Below, piece after piece: positions 1 to 11,945 of a stretch of DNA of 64,000 nucleotides (within the stretch, counting starts at the first letter, position 1; each line of letters starts with the position of its first letter). The position numbers and the translations under genes are program-made. The notes under the pieces were generated by a model. It saw nothing but the letters and a program-made list of their open reading frames with translations, searched no databases and was not told the origin of the DNA. This DNA comes from Eonycteris spelaea (Eukaryota; Chordata; Mammalia; Chiroptera; Pteropodidae): positions 9,876,501 through 9,940,500 of the forward strand of contig PUFA01000066.1 of the NCBI GenBank assembly GCA_003508835.1, in the 5' to 3' direction.

Positions 1-154
1 CGGGCAGTGAGGGCCCCTCCGGCCGGCCCAGCTGCCTCCACGTCAGGCAGGTGATCTAAGGGCGGCAGCCGCGGCGTGCACGGCGGCCGGGGACAAGCCG
101 TGGCTTCCCCGGGAGGTGGCTGCCCAGGGCCCCAGGTGGCCGAGGAGGGCCGGC
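1..154 (-). other. HRH3: HRH3 3' untranslated region (partial)
   Basis: This GC-rich stretch lies just downstream of the HRH3 stop codon on the minus strand. No AATAAA or ATTAAA on that strand is visible, so the 3' end lies beyond the window. No other gene is seen. Confidence 0.6.
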
Positions 155-1078
155 TCACTTCCAGCAGTGCTCCAGGGAGCTGTGGGGCTGGACCTTGAGC
201 TTGTGGGGGCAGAGCAGCTTGGTGAAGGCGCGGCGGAAGCTGTAGTGGCACAGGGGGTAGAGGACGGGGTTGACCGCCGAGTTGGCCCACAAGAGCCAGA
301 AGGACGTCTCGTACCAGTAGTCGGGGACGCAGCGGCCGTGGCAGGCGGCCCGGATGATCATGAGAAGTGTGTACGGGGCCCAGCAGAGCCCGAAGATGCT
401 GACGATGACGGCCAGCGACTTGGCCACCTTCTTGTCCCGTGACAGCCGGAAGCGCTGGGTGATGCTCTGGGACATCATCTTCATGCGCTTCTCCAGCGAT
501 GCCGAGGACGCCGACGGCTTGGAGCCCCTCTTGAGCGAGCGGGGCCGCTCTGTGCCCCGGGAGGAGCTCCCCGAGCTGGAGGTGGGCGAGGCCGCGGTGC
601 CCCCAGCGCTGCCCCCGGCGGCCGCCTCTCCGGCCTCAGTGCCGGCGGCCGCCGCCCCGGCCCCAGCCCCGTACCTGTGCAGCGGCACGGCCTCCCCACG
701 CCCCTTCTGCCAGCAGCCCCAGCAGCCCGGCGCGGCCGGCGGAGAGGGCTGGGCCTCGGGCGGGGGCTCCGGGCCGGCCGCCTCACGCGCCCCGTCCAGC
801 CGGACACGGGTACGCCTCTGGATGTTCAGGTAGATGCTGAGGTTGAAGAAGGTGACGCTGAGGAAGGGCGTGAAGAACTCCAGCGTGGAGGCCGTGATGA
901 GGAAGTACCAGTTGTAGAAGAACTCGGCGTAGCAGTGGTCCTCGGGGATGGAGCTGCCGCCCGAGAGGTGCTCCCAGCTCAGGATGGCCGGCCCGTACAG
1001 CAGGAAGGCCAGCACCCACACCAGCACCATCTTCCGCACCGCCCGCCGCGTGTCGCCCTGCTGGGCCCGGTAGGAGAC
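155..1078 (-). CDS. HRH3: HRH3 coding exon 3
   Basis: The exon begins after the acceptor CGGCAG with VSYRAQQGD and runs to the TGA at 155-157. It encodes TM4 to TM7, the long third loop and the cytoplasmic tail. The open frame continues upstream to about 1255, but that part is intron. Confidence 0.95.
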   Translation of the reverse strand, partial: VSYRAQQGDTRRAVRKMVLVWVLAFLLYGPAILSWEHLSGGSSIPEDHCYAEFFYNWYFLITASTLEFFTPFLSVTFFNLSIYLNIQRRTRVRLDGAREAAGPEPPPEAQPSPPAAPGCWGCWQKGRGEAVPLHRYGAGAGAAAAGTEAGEAAAGGSAGGTAASPTSSSGSSSRGTERPRSLKRGSKPSASSASLEKRMKMMSQSITQRFRLSRDKKVAKSLAVIVSIFGLCWAPYTLLMIIRAACHGRCVPDYWYETSFWLLWANSAVNPVLYPLCHYSFRRAFTKLLCPHKLKVQPHSSLEHCWK

Positions 1079-3493
1079 CTGCCGTGGGACACGCCAGGTC
1101 AGGAGGGAGGGGACCGAGCCCAGGTCGGCCGGCTGCCGCCACGGCAGGAGGGACACTGGACTGGAGGTCTCGGCCGCCCCAGGACACCTTCCCTCACAGC
1201 CGTGCTTTCCCCTTCCCCGCTGCCCCAGGGGCCTGGGCCGGCGACGCCCCGTCATCCTGTCCTAGAGCCCGCTGCCTGCTCACCACCCCCCGTGAGCTCC
1301 CCAAGGGCGCTTGTCAGCGTCCCTGTCTCGCGGGGCTCACAGTGTGCCGGGCTCCGGGCTGGGCATCTTTTGGACATCACCTCATCAATCTTCCCGGCGC
1401 CCCCATCCTGCTCCCTGCTTCCTTTCCGGATGGCTCAGAGAGGACGGGAGGGACCAGGTGGGGGGCAAAGGGGACAAAGCTCGGGCTGGACTCAGGGCCC
1501 TCTGACCCCAAACCCATGCTCTCTGGCCTCTATTGCATGGCCTCTCCAGACCAGGACACATGTGGCTCCCAAGCAGTTGGCCCTTGAGGCACCAGATAAA
1601 TCCATCAAGGAGAAGGCGAGAGGGCAGGGAGAGGCCTCTGCTCCAGCCGCGTGGCGCTGCCACGAGACGCCTAGCCGCTAACTCGCGGTGGCCACTCACG
1701 ACGAGGGGCCAGGAACCGGCACCTGCCTTCCTGAGGCACACGCACACGCACACGCACGCCTGTGGGGTGCCACCAAGGGCTCTGGCCCTGACCCTCCCTT
1801 AGCCTCAGAGGACCTGCCCCAGAGTGGAGGCTGAAGTGACCCCTTCCTTAAGGGACATCTGATGGCAGGGCCGGACTATGCCACCTGCCTGTCCCAGGAC
1901 CAGGCCTACTGGCAGCAAAAGGCACTGACTGGGCAGCTGGCCGTATGGGGTGCCTGGCATGCTGTGTGAGGCTAGTGGGGACCAAGCCCACCTGCCACTG
2001 CCCACAACTCAGAAGTGGCCGTCCCCTGCCCGGTGCCTCCTGTGGCCACTCCTGGCCACCTCCCCCAGGAGCGTCCCGGACGCACCGCACGGGTGACGGA
2101 CAGGAAGCGGTCGTAGCTGATGAGCACGATGCTGAAGACGGAGGAGGCGCACAGCAGGTAGTCCGCCACCAGCCACAGCTTGCAGAGGCCCCGGCCAAAG
2201 GGCCAGCGGCCGGTCAGCACGTACGGGACATACAGTGGGATGCAGAAGGCCCCTGTGGGAGAATAAGGCCACCGTGAGCTCTGGCTGCACGGGGGCCTGG
2301 GGTCAGACCCACCACAGTGCATGCGGGTCATCATCTTTCTTGACCAGCAACCCTCACTTTCCCCCGCCCCCCACTCCACTCCCAGGCACACTCTCTGCCC
2401 TGCAGCTGGCCTTCAACCCCTGCCCCACCCCATCCCCACTAGCGTCCCCTGGGCTTGGGGCCGAGGGCAGATCCTGCATGGGGACGAGGCAGGACCACCC
2501 TGAGCCTGGGTCGGGTGCTTCCCAGGCTTCTGTCCAGCCTCCAGCCTCTAAGGGAGAGAGGAGAAGCCCCCTCTCCTCCTCCGCCCACGGACACCTGCTC
2601 CTGTCCTGGCTTCGGACGCCCCTCTCCATCAGCTGGAAAACCAAGAAAGCCTTTTTCCCCGACTTGAAGGGCACTTGGCCGCCTCCACGCCAGCCACTCC
2701 CGCTGCCAAGCCAAGTGTCTGGCAGACGCAACTCGCAGCCCCAACAGGTGTCTGGCGCTCCGGCCCCCTCCGCGCGCCCCGCCCCCAGCCGGCAGCGGCG
2801 CACCGACACGTGAGCGCGCGCTCCTGGGAGCATCCTCACCCCCACCCCCGCCTTCCCCACGGCCCCCTCCCCCAACACGCCTCTGACCTCCCCTTCCCAT
2901 ATCCCCTCCTCCGAACCTCCCCCAAGCGCCCTCCGCCGTCCTGAGTCCGCGCCAGTCTTTGTTTGGCGACTGCGAGAGCCGGCGCTGCGCCTCGCCCCCC
3001 GAGCGCCGCCAGCTCCCGCCCCTTCCCCGGGGACATCCCTTCCCGGCCCCTGTCCCGCGGCCCGGGAGGCAAGGAACTTCGCCCGCGCCCATCTCCCCAC
3101 AAGTCCCAGACGCCCCTCCCCAGGCCGGGCACCCCCCCCCGGCGGGGGCGTGCGCCTGAACAAAAGACACCCCAGGTCCCAGCCCCGACCCGCTGCAGGC
3201 GCTCCAGGGCTCGGGCGGGGGTGGGGGGCTTTACCCACGAGGAAGTCGGAGATGGCGAGGTTGAGCAGAAAGAAGTTGTTCTGTGTGCGGAGGCTCGAGT
3301 CAGCCACGAAGGCGAGCATGACCAGCGCGTTGCCCAGCACCGTGGCCACGATGAGCAGCGCCATGAGCGCGGCCAGCACGGCGGTCCAGGCGGCGGAGAA
3401 GCCGCGCGCCCCGCCCGCCGCCGCCGCCGCCGCCGCCTCACCGGCCAGCGTCCCCGACGCGTTCAGCGGCCCGTCGGGCGGCGCGCGCTCCAT
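155..3493 (-). CDS. HRH3: Histamine H3 receptor (complete coding region, 3 exons)
   Basis: This encodes a class A GPCR that senses histamine presynaptically, couples to Gi/o and restrains transmitter release. The coding exons are 3235-3493, 2086-2252 and 155-1078, joined at canonical GT-AG sites, giving 449 aa; the human form is 445 aa. The start ATG is at 3493 and the protein ends EHCWK before a TGA at 155-157. Visible features are an N-glycosylation site (NASG) near residue 11, seven hydrophobic segments, the TM3 amine-binding Asp117 (WLVAD), DRF at the end of TM3, a long Ala/Gly/Ser-rich third intracellular loop (about residues 230-355), WAPY in TM6 and NPVLY in TM7. The frame is unbroken, unlike the other three genes here. 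Family knowledge: human HRH3 makes isoforms by splicing within the third-loop region of exon 3, which is not testable here. Identity is very secure. Confidence 0.97.
2086..2252 (-). CDS. HRH3: HRH3 coding exon 2
   Basis: This 167 bp exon lies between an acceptor CCCACAG and a donor GTGCGT. It encodes the end of TM2, the first extracellular loop and TM3 with the DRF motif. It holds Asp117 and the pair Ala122/Val125, which correspond to human positions 114, 119 and 122. Confidence 0.95.
3235..3493 (-). CDS. HRH3: HRH3 coding exon 1
   Basis: The exon runs from ATG (3493) to a donor GTAAAG at 3234 and encodes 86 residues plus one base. It covers the extracellular N-terminus, TM1 (ALLIVATVLGN) and most of TM2 (LAISDFLV). 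A run of seven alanines after GE is encoded by a GCC repeat. Confidence 0.95.
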
Positions 3494-4140
3494 GGCGTCT
3501 GCGACTCACGCGGCGCCGGGGCGCGGGGCAGGGCGCGGACCGCCGGCCGGGCGGCCGGGAGGGGCCCCGGCCCGGGAGCCTGGTGTTTGCGGGCCCTCGG
3601 CCCGTCCGGGTTCCCCCGGAGGTGCCCGGCGCATGGTCCGCGAGCGCCGAGGCCGGGCGGGCGGCGCCGAGGGGACGCGGGCCGGATTCCGAGCCGAATG
3701 GGGTCAGCGGCACGACTGCTGCAGCCGGAGCGGAGCCGGAGCCGAGCCACTGCGGAAGCTGCCGTGCGCCCGGAGCGCCGCGCGCTGCCGAGTGCGCCCC
3801 GCGCCCGGCCCACCGCCCCCCGCGCCCAGCGCAGGGTCCCCGCCATTGGCTGCCGCCCTCGCCCCGCCCCCGCCCCGCCCCCGCCCCGCCCGGCTCCGGC
3901 AGCACCACGGACAGCGCCGCGTGCCCGCCCGGCCGCCGGAGCCCAGCCTGGGTGCGCACGGCGGCTGCCGGCGAGCCCGGCCCGCGCGCGGCGGGCGCGG
4001 GGCTGAGGGCTCGTCTGCTGTCAGCCGTTGCACACAGGAGCCGGTCCCTGGGCTACTCGGCCTGTCCGAGCCCTCGGCCCGGGTGACCCCTGGCCAGCCC
4101 TCCTCCGGAGCGGGGCGCCTGCCGGGGACCTGGAGTGGAA
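3494..4140 (-). promoter_or_regulatory. HRH3: HRH3 promoter and 5' UTR CpG island
   Basis: This is a dense CpG stretch directly upstream of the HRH3 start codon, without a TATA box. An array of three GC boxes (Sp1/KLF type) lies at about 3861-3893 next to a CCAAT box that reads GCCAATGG on the gene strand (3843-3850). The transcription start is therefore probably between about 3700 and 3840. The island extends into exon 1. Long open frames across it on both strands are GC-content artefacts. Confidence 0.7.
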
Positions 4141-7100
4141 GTGGGGGGGGGGAAACGTCTGCACCGCGCTCAGGGGAACTTGCTCCGCGGGACCCCTCCT
4201 GGTTCCATTCTTAGAGCAAGCGGGTCTGAGGGAGGACTGTCTTAAAGAGAAAGGATGGGAGGGGTCTCAGAGCCGGTGCCCTCACTCCAGCCCCCGCATG
4301 CCCGGGACTCTGGGTCTCAGTCTCCCAGTGAGCAGGATCCAGCGCAGGGTCCAGAGTGACCTGCAAGGTGCACACAGATGTGCAGTTACATAAGGGAAGA
4401 TGGGAAGCCAGCGGACCCCACGCGGAGGGAAGCGTGCCCACGGGGGGCTCAGGCAGGGGAAGAGGGGGACCCAGGTGTGTGTGGAGGGGGAGCAGCCAGC
4501 GGCTCAGAGCCCGGCTACTGGTCCCCCTGGCGGACAGCACAGTGGGGTGGTCACTGCTGCAGGGACAGACGAGGTCACTGTGCTCGGCGCAGCCAAGGCA
4601 GCAGCGGCGCGTTGGGCCTGAGGGCGGGGCTGGGGGAGGGGAGGCGGAGGGAGGGAGCGCCCCTCCCTCAAACGCGTTCAGACAGACAGGGTCAAGGACG
4701 GATTTAGCTGGAGACACTCGGAGGGAGACAGACTGACATGCCACACGCAGACACACAGACACCCACGCCCGGGAAGCAGCCACCCAGCGCCAGGCTGGGG
4801 CCTCGGGAGTGGCAGTTAGACACACACACACACCAGACAGTGACAGCGAGGGAACAGCGCCAGAGGGGAGGGAGCAGGGACTCGCCATGTCTCGCCAGCA
4901 GTGCACATCTGCAGGAGCCTCAGCGAGGACAGAGTCGGCGGCTGTGTGTGGGGGGTACGGGTGGGGGTGGCGAGGCTGGGGCAGAGGCGCTGGCACCCGC
5001 AGGCACTCCCATGTGACAGATATTTCTGGATCGTGAGAGGACCCATCCCTGCCACTAGACCCAAGAGGTGCTTCAGAAACTTTGGGGTGGAGGCTGGGCT
5101 CCCTCTACCCCGCCCCCTGCCCCCAGAGCTGGCTGCGGGGAGGAAACCCCCAGAGCAGATGCGGGCTGCCAGGACTTCTTGCAGCCTGCGCTGGGGGCGG
5201 GGCTCCAGCTAGCCTTCCGGAAGCCCTCCCTGCTTACCGGGGACACCCCTCCCCTCCACCAGCGTGGCCTTCTCCTCCTGCAGGCTCCCCCAGCTGCCCC
5301 TCACTATACTATGCAGGACCGGACACCTGTTGGTGGTGAGACGCCAAGGTCCCCGGAGTGGCCAGAGAGGGCAGCTGGACACCGTGCTCAGCCACAGCTA
5401 CCGTGGCGTGGACCCCACCAAGCCCTGCTCCTCCCAACCACCCTGAGGCTGGCTCTAGCCACACAGGGCTGCATGGGCAGCCCCTGCCCCAGCCTCAGGA
5501 GACGCAGCTGGGTGGGGGTTGAGAGGGTGGCTCTGGCTCTCACTCCCTGGCTGGGAGCCCCTTCTCCATCTTGGAGTGGGGGGCACGTGCTTCTTACTGT
5601 CCAGGGTGGAGGGCTGAGCAAAGGGGGTGTTCTGTGCAGAGGCAGCCCCTCCAGAGTCTCAGTCACGCTGAGCCATGGTTGCCCTGTGGCTGTCAGCCTT
5701 CCAGAGCTTTCCCTGGTGGGCTCACCCCCAGCAGCTGGAGCGAAGGTCTCAGTTCAGACCCTGGCACTGGGCGGCCGAGCTGTGATGCTCAGGAAGGTGC
5801 TGGCTTTCTCTGAGCATGAGCCCCTTCCTCTGCGGATTGTGGCCAAGGGGGCTGGCCCAGAGGCTGGAGGGGGGCCAAGGCCCAGGGCAGCGAGCGCCCC
5901 CTCTTGGCATTTACGTGCGTGACCTCGTCGGACCGATTCACCCTGGAGGTAAATCACACAAGGCCAGGGCCCCTCTCTTCATGCCACACTTCTGGCCCGT
6001 CCTGAGGCCAAGACCCCTGAGGCCAGCAAATGCACCAACCCTTGGGGCCTTGACCTTGTCTGGACGGGAGCCTGGTATCTTCTGGGTCAGCCCACCCAGC
6101 CAAGGCAATTTAGAATGAACGAGGCCGTCCCCATGTGGCTGTCCGCAGGTATCTTGCTCTGGGAGCTGTGTCTCAAGGGTGGTTAGCCAGGCCCCAAGGT
6201 GGCGGAGACCACTCCGAGACCCTGGGAGAGCCTGGCTGGGGGTGGGGTGGGGAGACGCCCCTACCCTGAGCTCACCCTGACGCCCAGCGGGAGCGCCCCG
6301 GGGCTCCAATGTCTCCGTTGTTGAAACAGCGGCATTTGGGGTGCAAGGTGCCCAGTGCAACAAGGAGGCCGTTGGGCAGACGCCACATTCACCCCAAACC
6401 CCTCCACTGGGCGACACCAGACCCTGCAACCCCTATGCGGGGAGCCCCCCCACCCCGAGGGCTCGCTCCGCCGTGGCGAGGCCGCGCACGCGGCAGTGAC
6501 TGACCCGTGTGCAGGCGCTGAGTGCCCGCTGCAGAGGACGGAAACCAGGCAGGGGGCAGCGAGTGGCGGGCTCGGGGCCGGGGCGGCCTTGGGGCGTGGC
6601 GCTCGGCTCGGCGCCAGGGAGAGAGCTGCTGCGTGCGGGGCCCGGCGCGGCAGCCCAGTGGCAGGGCCTTTGCGTCTGCTCCGAGTGGGAGCTGAGGTGA
6701 GGGACATGGCCGCCCAGTGGGTGCAGCTTCAAGCTCCTGGGCACACGCTCTGTGCGAGCAAGAACGTGGCCCAGGTAAGAGTATCTATGGATTCAGGGGC
6801 AGTGTCCAGGAGGGCTGGTCAAGGGTCCTGAAGAAAAGGACTGGAGGTGAAGACGGGGCCCTGGACTGGAGCCACGGGGATGGACAGTGACCGGGGGACG
6901 GCGCCAGGGGCCTTGTGCCACACGCGAAGCCCTGCCAGGGGCACCCGCTGGGAGGTGGCGTAGCACAGGCCGTCACAGGCCGCCCCGACGAGGCACGACC
7001 GCACAGGTGGAGCGGGCGGGTGGAGGCCACGCCGAGCCCCCAAATGGCATGTTGTTCCGAGAACAAATCGCCCCCTGGTGGCCAGTCGACCACACTGGGC

Positions 7101-8811
7101 CCTTCCATACTGGACGATGCTCAGGTACCTACCTGCCCAGGGCGGGCTTGCCTTCCCTGCCTGCAGAGGCTGCACGGCCGTCCAGGGGCTCACGGAGGCC
7201 TGGCCCCTGGGCGCGGAGTCCCTCCCAGCCGCTGGCAGTGTTTCCTGCCACGCCGTCCCAGAGCCCCCGGCTTCGCAGGACGCGGGAACCCCTCCCAGCG
7301 GCGGAGAGCGAGGGCGAGCAGTGAGGGTGGGTGCCGCCCTGCGGGACACCGTGCGCGTGGCCACGGCTCCACGGAGCACTTCACAGGCGACCAGGACCCG
7401 AGCGGGCTGGCCTGGCCCCACCGGCCCCTTCCCAGTGACCCACGGGGGAGCTCATGCCTCCACTGCTCTGGGCTCGGCAGGGTCAGAGGTCCCCTCCCCA
7501 GGGGCTCACAAGAAGGGTCCCGCTGAGCTCAGCCACAGCTGCCTCTGGCCCGAGGGCAGTGGACAGGAGACGTCGCAGGAGGAGTCACGGGTCTGTCGTG
7601 GCTGATTGGCCGGTCAGCGGGAGGAGGTGGGACCAGGGACATGCGGGATTCTGGGCCCTTGGCACCGTGCGCCCCCTGCGGACTGTGACTGATGATGGAC
7701 AGTGCAGCCGCTCCAGCCTTTGACCGGTGACCAGGGGCCACAGTGTCGAGGCCGCTCACTACGCCCACACCCGTAGTTTTCACAGATGTCCCCAGTGACC
7801 TCTCGACCTTGTCCCCTGTCTTGGCGTCTGCTTCCTGGAGGACCCAGCGGACATAGGCCAGCGTCTGCTTTGGACACAGGGAGGCTCCGAGAGGCCTCTG
7901 GAGGGGGAGGCAGATATCTGGAGGGCCGCAGGGGCAGGGGACAGGAGGTGCAGTGTGTGCACCTGTGGCTGGGGCACAGCGGGGTGGGCGAGGGGAGGCC
8001 AGGTGTGTCCCACGCACCGTGGGAAGGGAGCCGAGCGGAAGCCGGGGAGGGTTCAGAGACTGTGGCAGGACTCCGGAAGGTGAGGGCAGGAGCTGGGAGG
8101 CCAGTGGGGGGCGCTGTGATGCTCCGGGCGAAGCCCATGGTGGCGGGCGGGAGCAGTGGCCGGACCCTGGGTGCTTCTGCAGCTGGCCGTGGGGTGTGAG
8201 GGAGAGACAGGGGTCGAGGCGAGGCTGACTCCAGGGTTTGGGGGAACACCTCGGACAATGGCGTTCACAGGTGAGCTGTAGCGTCTGCAGGGAGCGGGGT
8301 GGGGGCGATGGGGTATGCTGGCTCCAGGGCGCTGGCTGGTTGCCAGTGGGACACTCTGGAGAAGCCTCAGGCCCCTGGAGTCAGAAGCCTGGCCCAGCGG
8401 CGGCCTGCCCCACCTTCCCGGGCTTGGAGACGCAAGGCTGGGAGTTGCCAGCCGGACACCGTCCCACGTGCCCCGTGCGCCCTGCGCCTCCCTTGCCGTC
8501 ACAGAGCGGGGACTCTGCCCCCAGCAGCTCGCGCTGTGCTGGGGAAACCTGTCCCCTGCAGCCACCACTGTCACCACGGAGCCCTGCCGCTGAGCACCGG
8601 GACGTGGCTCGCTGATGGGAAATGACGAGGGCGGCCGGGCAGCCGAGCCGGCTGCTGGGCAGTGGCCCTGCCGGCCATGGCCGTGGCCGTGGCCGGTTTC
8701 TGGAGCTCTCGTCGGGACTCCAGGACCGCGGCACGGCTCCTCTGCTGAGCCCCGAGCCTCGGCTCTTTGCTCACTTTCTGCAGGAGCGCACTCGAATACG
8801 GAAGTGCAGAT

Positions 8812-8855
8812 TTTTCTTTTCTTTTTTTTTTTTCTTTGTCTTTTTTCCCCTTCTG
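8812..8855. repeat. Pyrimidine (T/C) tract
   Basis: This is an uninterrupted run of T with scattered C. It may be the worn tail of a retroposon on the minus strand, but no body is recognisable beside it. Confidence 0.7.
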
Positions 8856-10362
8856 GGTGACAGTCTGAGCCAGCTCTGGGTGTCCTGGTGAGCTCAGGGC
8901 CTGGGTGCGATCGGAACGGTTCCCAGGCCAACCAATTTGGACTGAAAGCCGAGTCTGATTTCCTTGCTGTTAGGGACAAGGCTGAACGGGGCCCAGGCTG
9001 CAGGTGGCTGGAAGGAGAGGACAGAACCCGGCTGCTGCTGCCCCGCCTACGGCTCAGGAGGGCCCGAGGAAGGGCCTGTTTGCTGTCCCGGGGAGAAGAG
9101 CCCGGGAGGCGGGCTTCAGACCACGCTGCAGGTCCGGAGCTCAGAGGAGAGCCGCCCCTTCCCAGCCGTCCTGCCCCTGTGCGCCCCTCACTCCCAGCAG
9201 GGCTGCGTCCCTCAGGGCTCGCCCCGCAGCGCCAGCGGCTCTCCTGCCCTCCCGCTCACTCCAGGAGGGAAGAGGGGACCGCCCACAGCACCCCAGAGTG
9301 AGCCCCCCAGCCGGGCTCGTCGTGGTGGCTGGCCTGGGTGGCCTGAGCTGCAGCAGTGTGGGGTGTGGGGCGGGGGCCAGCGTCATTCACCGCCCTCACC
9401 CCCGCCCCAAGGAGGGTAGAGGAAGGATGGGGGAGGCTGAGCAGCTGCCCTGAGGGTCCTGTGGGGGGCCTCTGCCCCTTCCTCCAGCAGGGTCTTGTGG
9501 GTGGTGCCTGGGAGCCTGGGCACTGAGGGCTCCGAGGGGCCCCCTGGGGAGGCCCCGAAGCCCCTGCCCTCAGCCTTGCCTGGGGCAAGGGCTGAGCCGT
9601 TCCTTTTCCTGGACTCCCAGCCAGCGGCTGGCCCATGGCTGGCTGCCATCTGCCGGCCTTCAGGGGTCCTGCCCCCACCAGGGCATGTCCCTGCTCTGAG
9701 CCCTCTGCCCAGTAGTGTCACCATCACGAGTCAGCAGGAGTGTGTCGTCCCAGCCTGGCCTCCCCTGGCCCCTGGGCCTCTCCTGCGGTGACCAGGTTGG
9801 TGGGCCTGGACGCAGTGCTGGTGAGGAGACCTGGCCCTCCTCTGCAGACTCCAGAACTTGTCAGCCCCCGGCCCCCGCCCGTTGGGCTCAGCCCCACTCC
9901 TCACACCCCCGCGGCCCCCCATGCCGCCTCCCCTCTGGGCAGCTGCCAGGGTTACCCTGGGTCTCCGGAATCCTGCCCGTGCTGTTCTGTGCTGGGGACC
10001 AGAGAGCACGTGAGCAACTGTCACGCATGCACGGCCCCAGCCCAGGGCCAACGGGCAGCACCCCGACCCCCCACCCAGCGCCCCGGCCACCCTTCCTCCA
10101 GGGGCAGGGGCTGGGACCAGGGGCCCACGCAGGGAGTGGCTTCCTGTGGGGAGAGACAGCCTGGCCCGAGCGTGACACCTGTTTACTCCTTGAGTCTCGG
10201 GGGGACTCAGGGCAGCTCCTTGGGAAGCCCCTGACTGTCAAGAAGATAACGAATGAGCCACTGACTCAGTGCCTGGAGGCTCCAGATCCAGCTAACGAAG
10301 ACGGCCACCCCCAGAGCTTGAGGGAGGGAGGGGGCCGGGGATGGCCCCAGGAGCAAGGCGAG

Positions 10363-10364
<2 letters not shown>

Positions 10365-10409
<45 letters not shown>
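10365..10409. repeat. (GT)n microsatellite
   Basis: About 20 tandem GT units are followed by GC/GT units. It is likely to vary in length between individuals and can adopt Z-DNA. It lies in the intergenic region. Confidence 0.9.
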
Positions 10410-10412
<3 letters not shown>

Positions 10413-11909
10413 CTCGGTGGGTGTGTTTCTGCCTCCAGCCAGGGTACAGGCTCCTGGAGGAAGCTGGTACTTGTCCTGCTCCCACTGGTGGGGCAGATCC
10501 AATCAGAGAAATGTCCCCTCCCTGAGTGCAGGACCAGACTGCGGGCCAGGGCGGGGGTCAGGAGATTGCACCAGAGTCAGCCCCTCCCGGGGTCTGGGGA
10601 CGGATCCGCAGCTCTGGGCTGCCACACTCACACACAGCTGGGAAATGGGGAAACCAGCTGTCCCTCCTGTGCAGCCCCGGGTGCATGGGAGCCGCCAGGC
10701 CGGGTGGGGCGGGAGCTCGGCGGGTGCAGGGCCAGCGGGGCCGGGGCCAGGGCAGGGCTGGGTAGCCTGGAAGCAGCCCCTGGAGGCCGAGGGGCTTTGC
10801 TCAGCCCCTGCCCAGCCAGGTGGCCTTGTGCTCCGCACCTACACCTGGAACCCGATACCCAGGGCCAGAGCCAAAGGTGCAGTGCAGGCACCGGCTGCAA
10901 AGGAAGATGAGGCCGGCCACGGCCCAGACCGGAGCCCTGCCCTCCTCAGGGGTACAGCGGGGTCACTGCGTTCTCCCCACAGCCCTGCGGGGAAAGGTGC
11001 CTGCGACCCAGCGGGCCCCTCCCCCAGCCCCTGCCCACTGCCCCGCAACCCTGCCAGACGCCAGCGAGTCCACCTTCCCCTGGCGTTGCATAATCCCCTC
11101 ACATTTTCTTCTAAATTTGCTCCGCTTATTCATGCAGAGCTGGAAACGTCCATGTGACAAGTAGCAAGGTTCACTGGGAGGCTCTTCACGTCCCTGGACC
11201 TGATCTTCCCACCTGTGCAATGGCACCACTGGCGGCTACGAGCCACCTGGTGGAAACACCTGGGGCTCCTCGAGTGACTCGCCTGTGCCACATGCGGACG
11301 GTGGCCCCAGCCTGGGAAGCCCTGATGGAGAGAGGCGGGGTCCAGGCCTGCCCTGCTAGGTGGCCGTGCCCCCCACAAGTGGAGAAAGGGGCACAGAGAC
11401 CTTGGCTCCACAGGGCGTGCACCTGACCATCTGCTGATGGTGCGTCTCCTTCAGGCATGGCTGGGTCCAGGAGCCCGGCTGCTCTCAGCAGAGCCCGTGT
11501 CACTCTGCCCTTGGCTCGGCCCTCCTCCCACCTCTGTGGGGTACCTCCAGGCTGACACCCCAGAGCCCTCAGCCCCAGGAGCAGATGCAGGGCCTTGCGC
11601 CCAAGCCCACGGCTGACGGGCTAGAGGTGGGGTCAGCCCATGGGAGGATTCGGGCTGTTCCTGGAAGACAGGGGTAGACACAGGGCAGGGCACGGAAGGT
11701 TTGTCACAGGGGTCATCCCGCCCCTGAGTGCGTCCCTTAGGGCTGCTTCCTCCCCAGGTCCTTGGCCTCCCCAAGCCCTGGGAACACAGGCTCAGAGACA
11801 CCCTCTCTTAGCAAGGGGCAGAGCCTGGACGCACGTAGGCTGCAGGCTCATCCCAACCACTGGCCGTGTGCCCAGACCAGACCATCCTGCCGACCCGCCG
11901 GCACCCAGG

Positions 11910-11945
11910 GAGGTTTACTGAGCACCTACTATGTGCAGGTCAGCT
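11910..11945. repeat. Short MIR-like fragment
   Basis: The phrase TGAGCACCTACTATGTGCAG is the well-known conserved part of MIR elements. Only a few tens of bases are recognisable. Confidence 0.5.

Noticed and set aside
1079..1255. Upstream extension of the HRH3 exon 3 open frame
   Set aside because: The acceptor CGGCAG at 1079-1081 and conserved receptor sequence from VSYRAQQ mark the real exon start.
2963..4214. Long Arg/Pro/Ala-rich open frames on both strands over the HRH3 promoter
   Set aside because: They follow from the extreme GC content of the CpG island; none resembles a protein or has splice structure.
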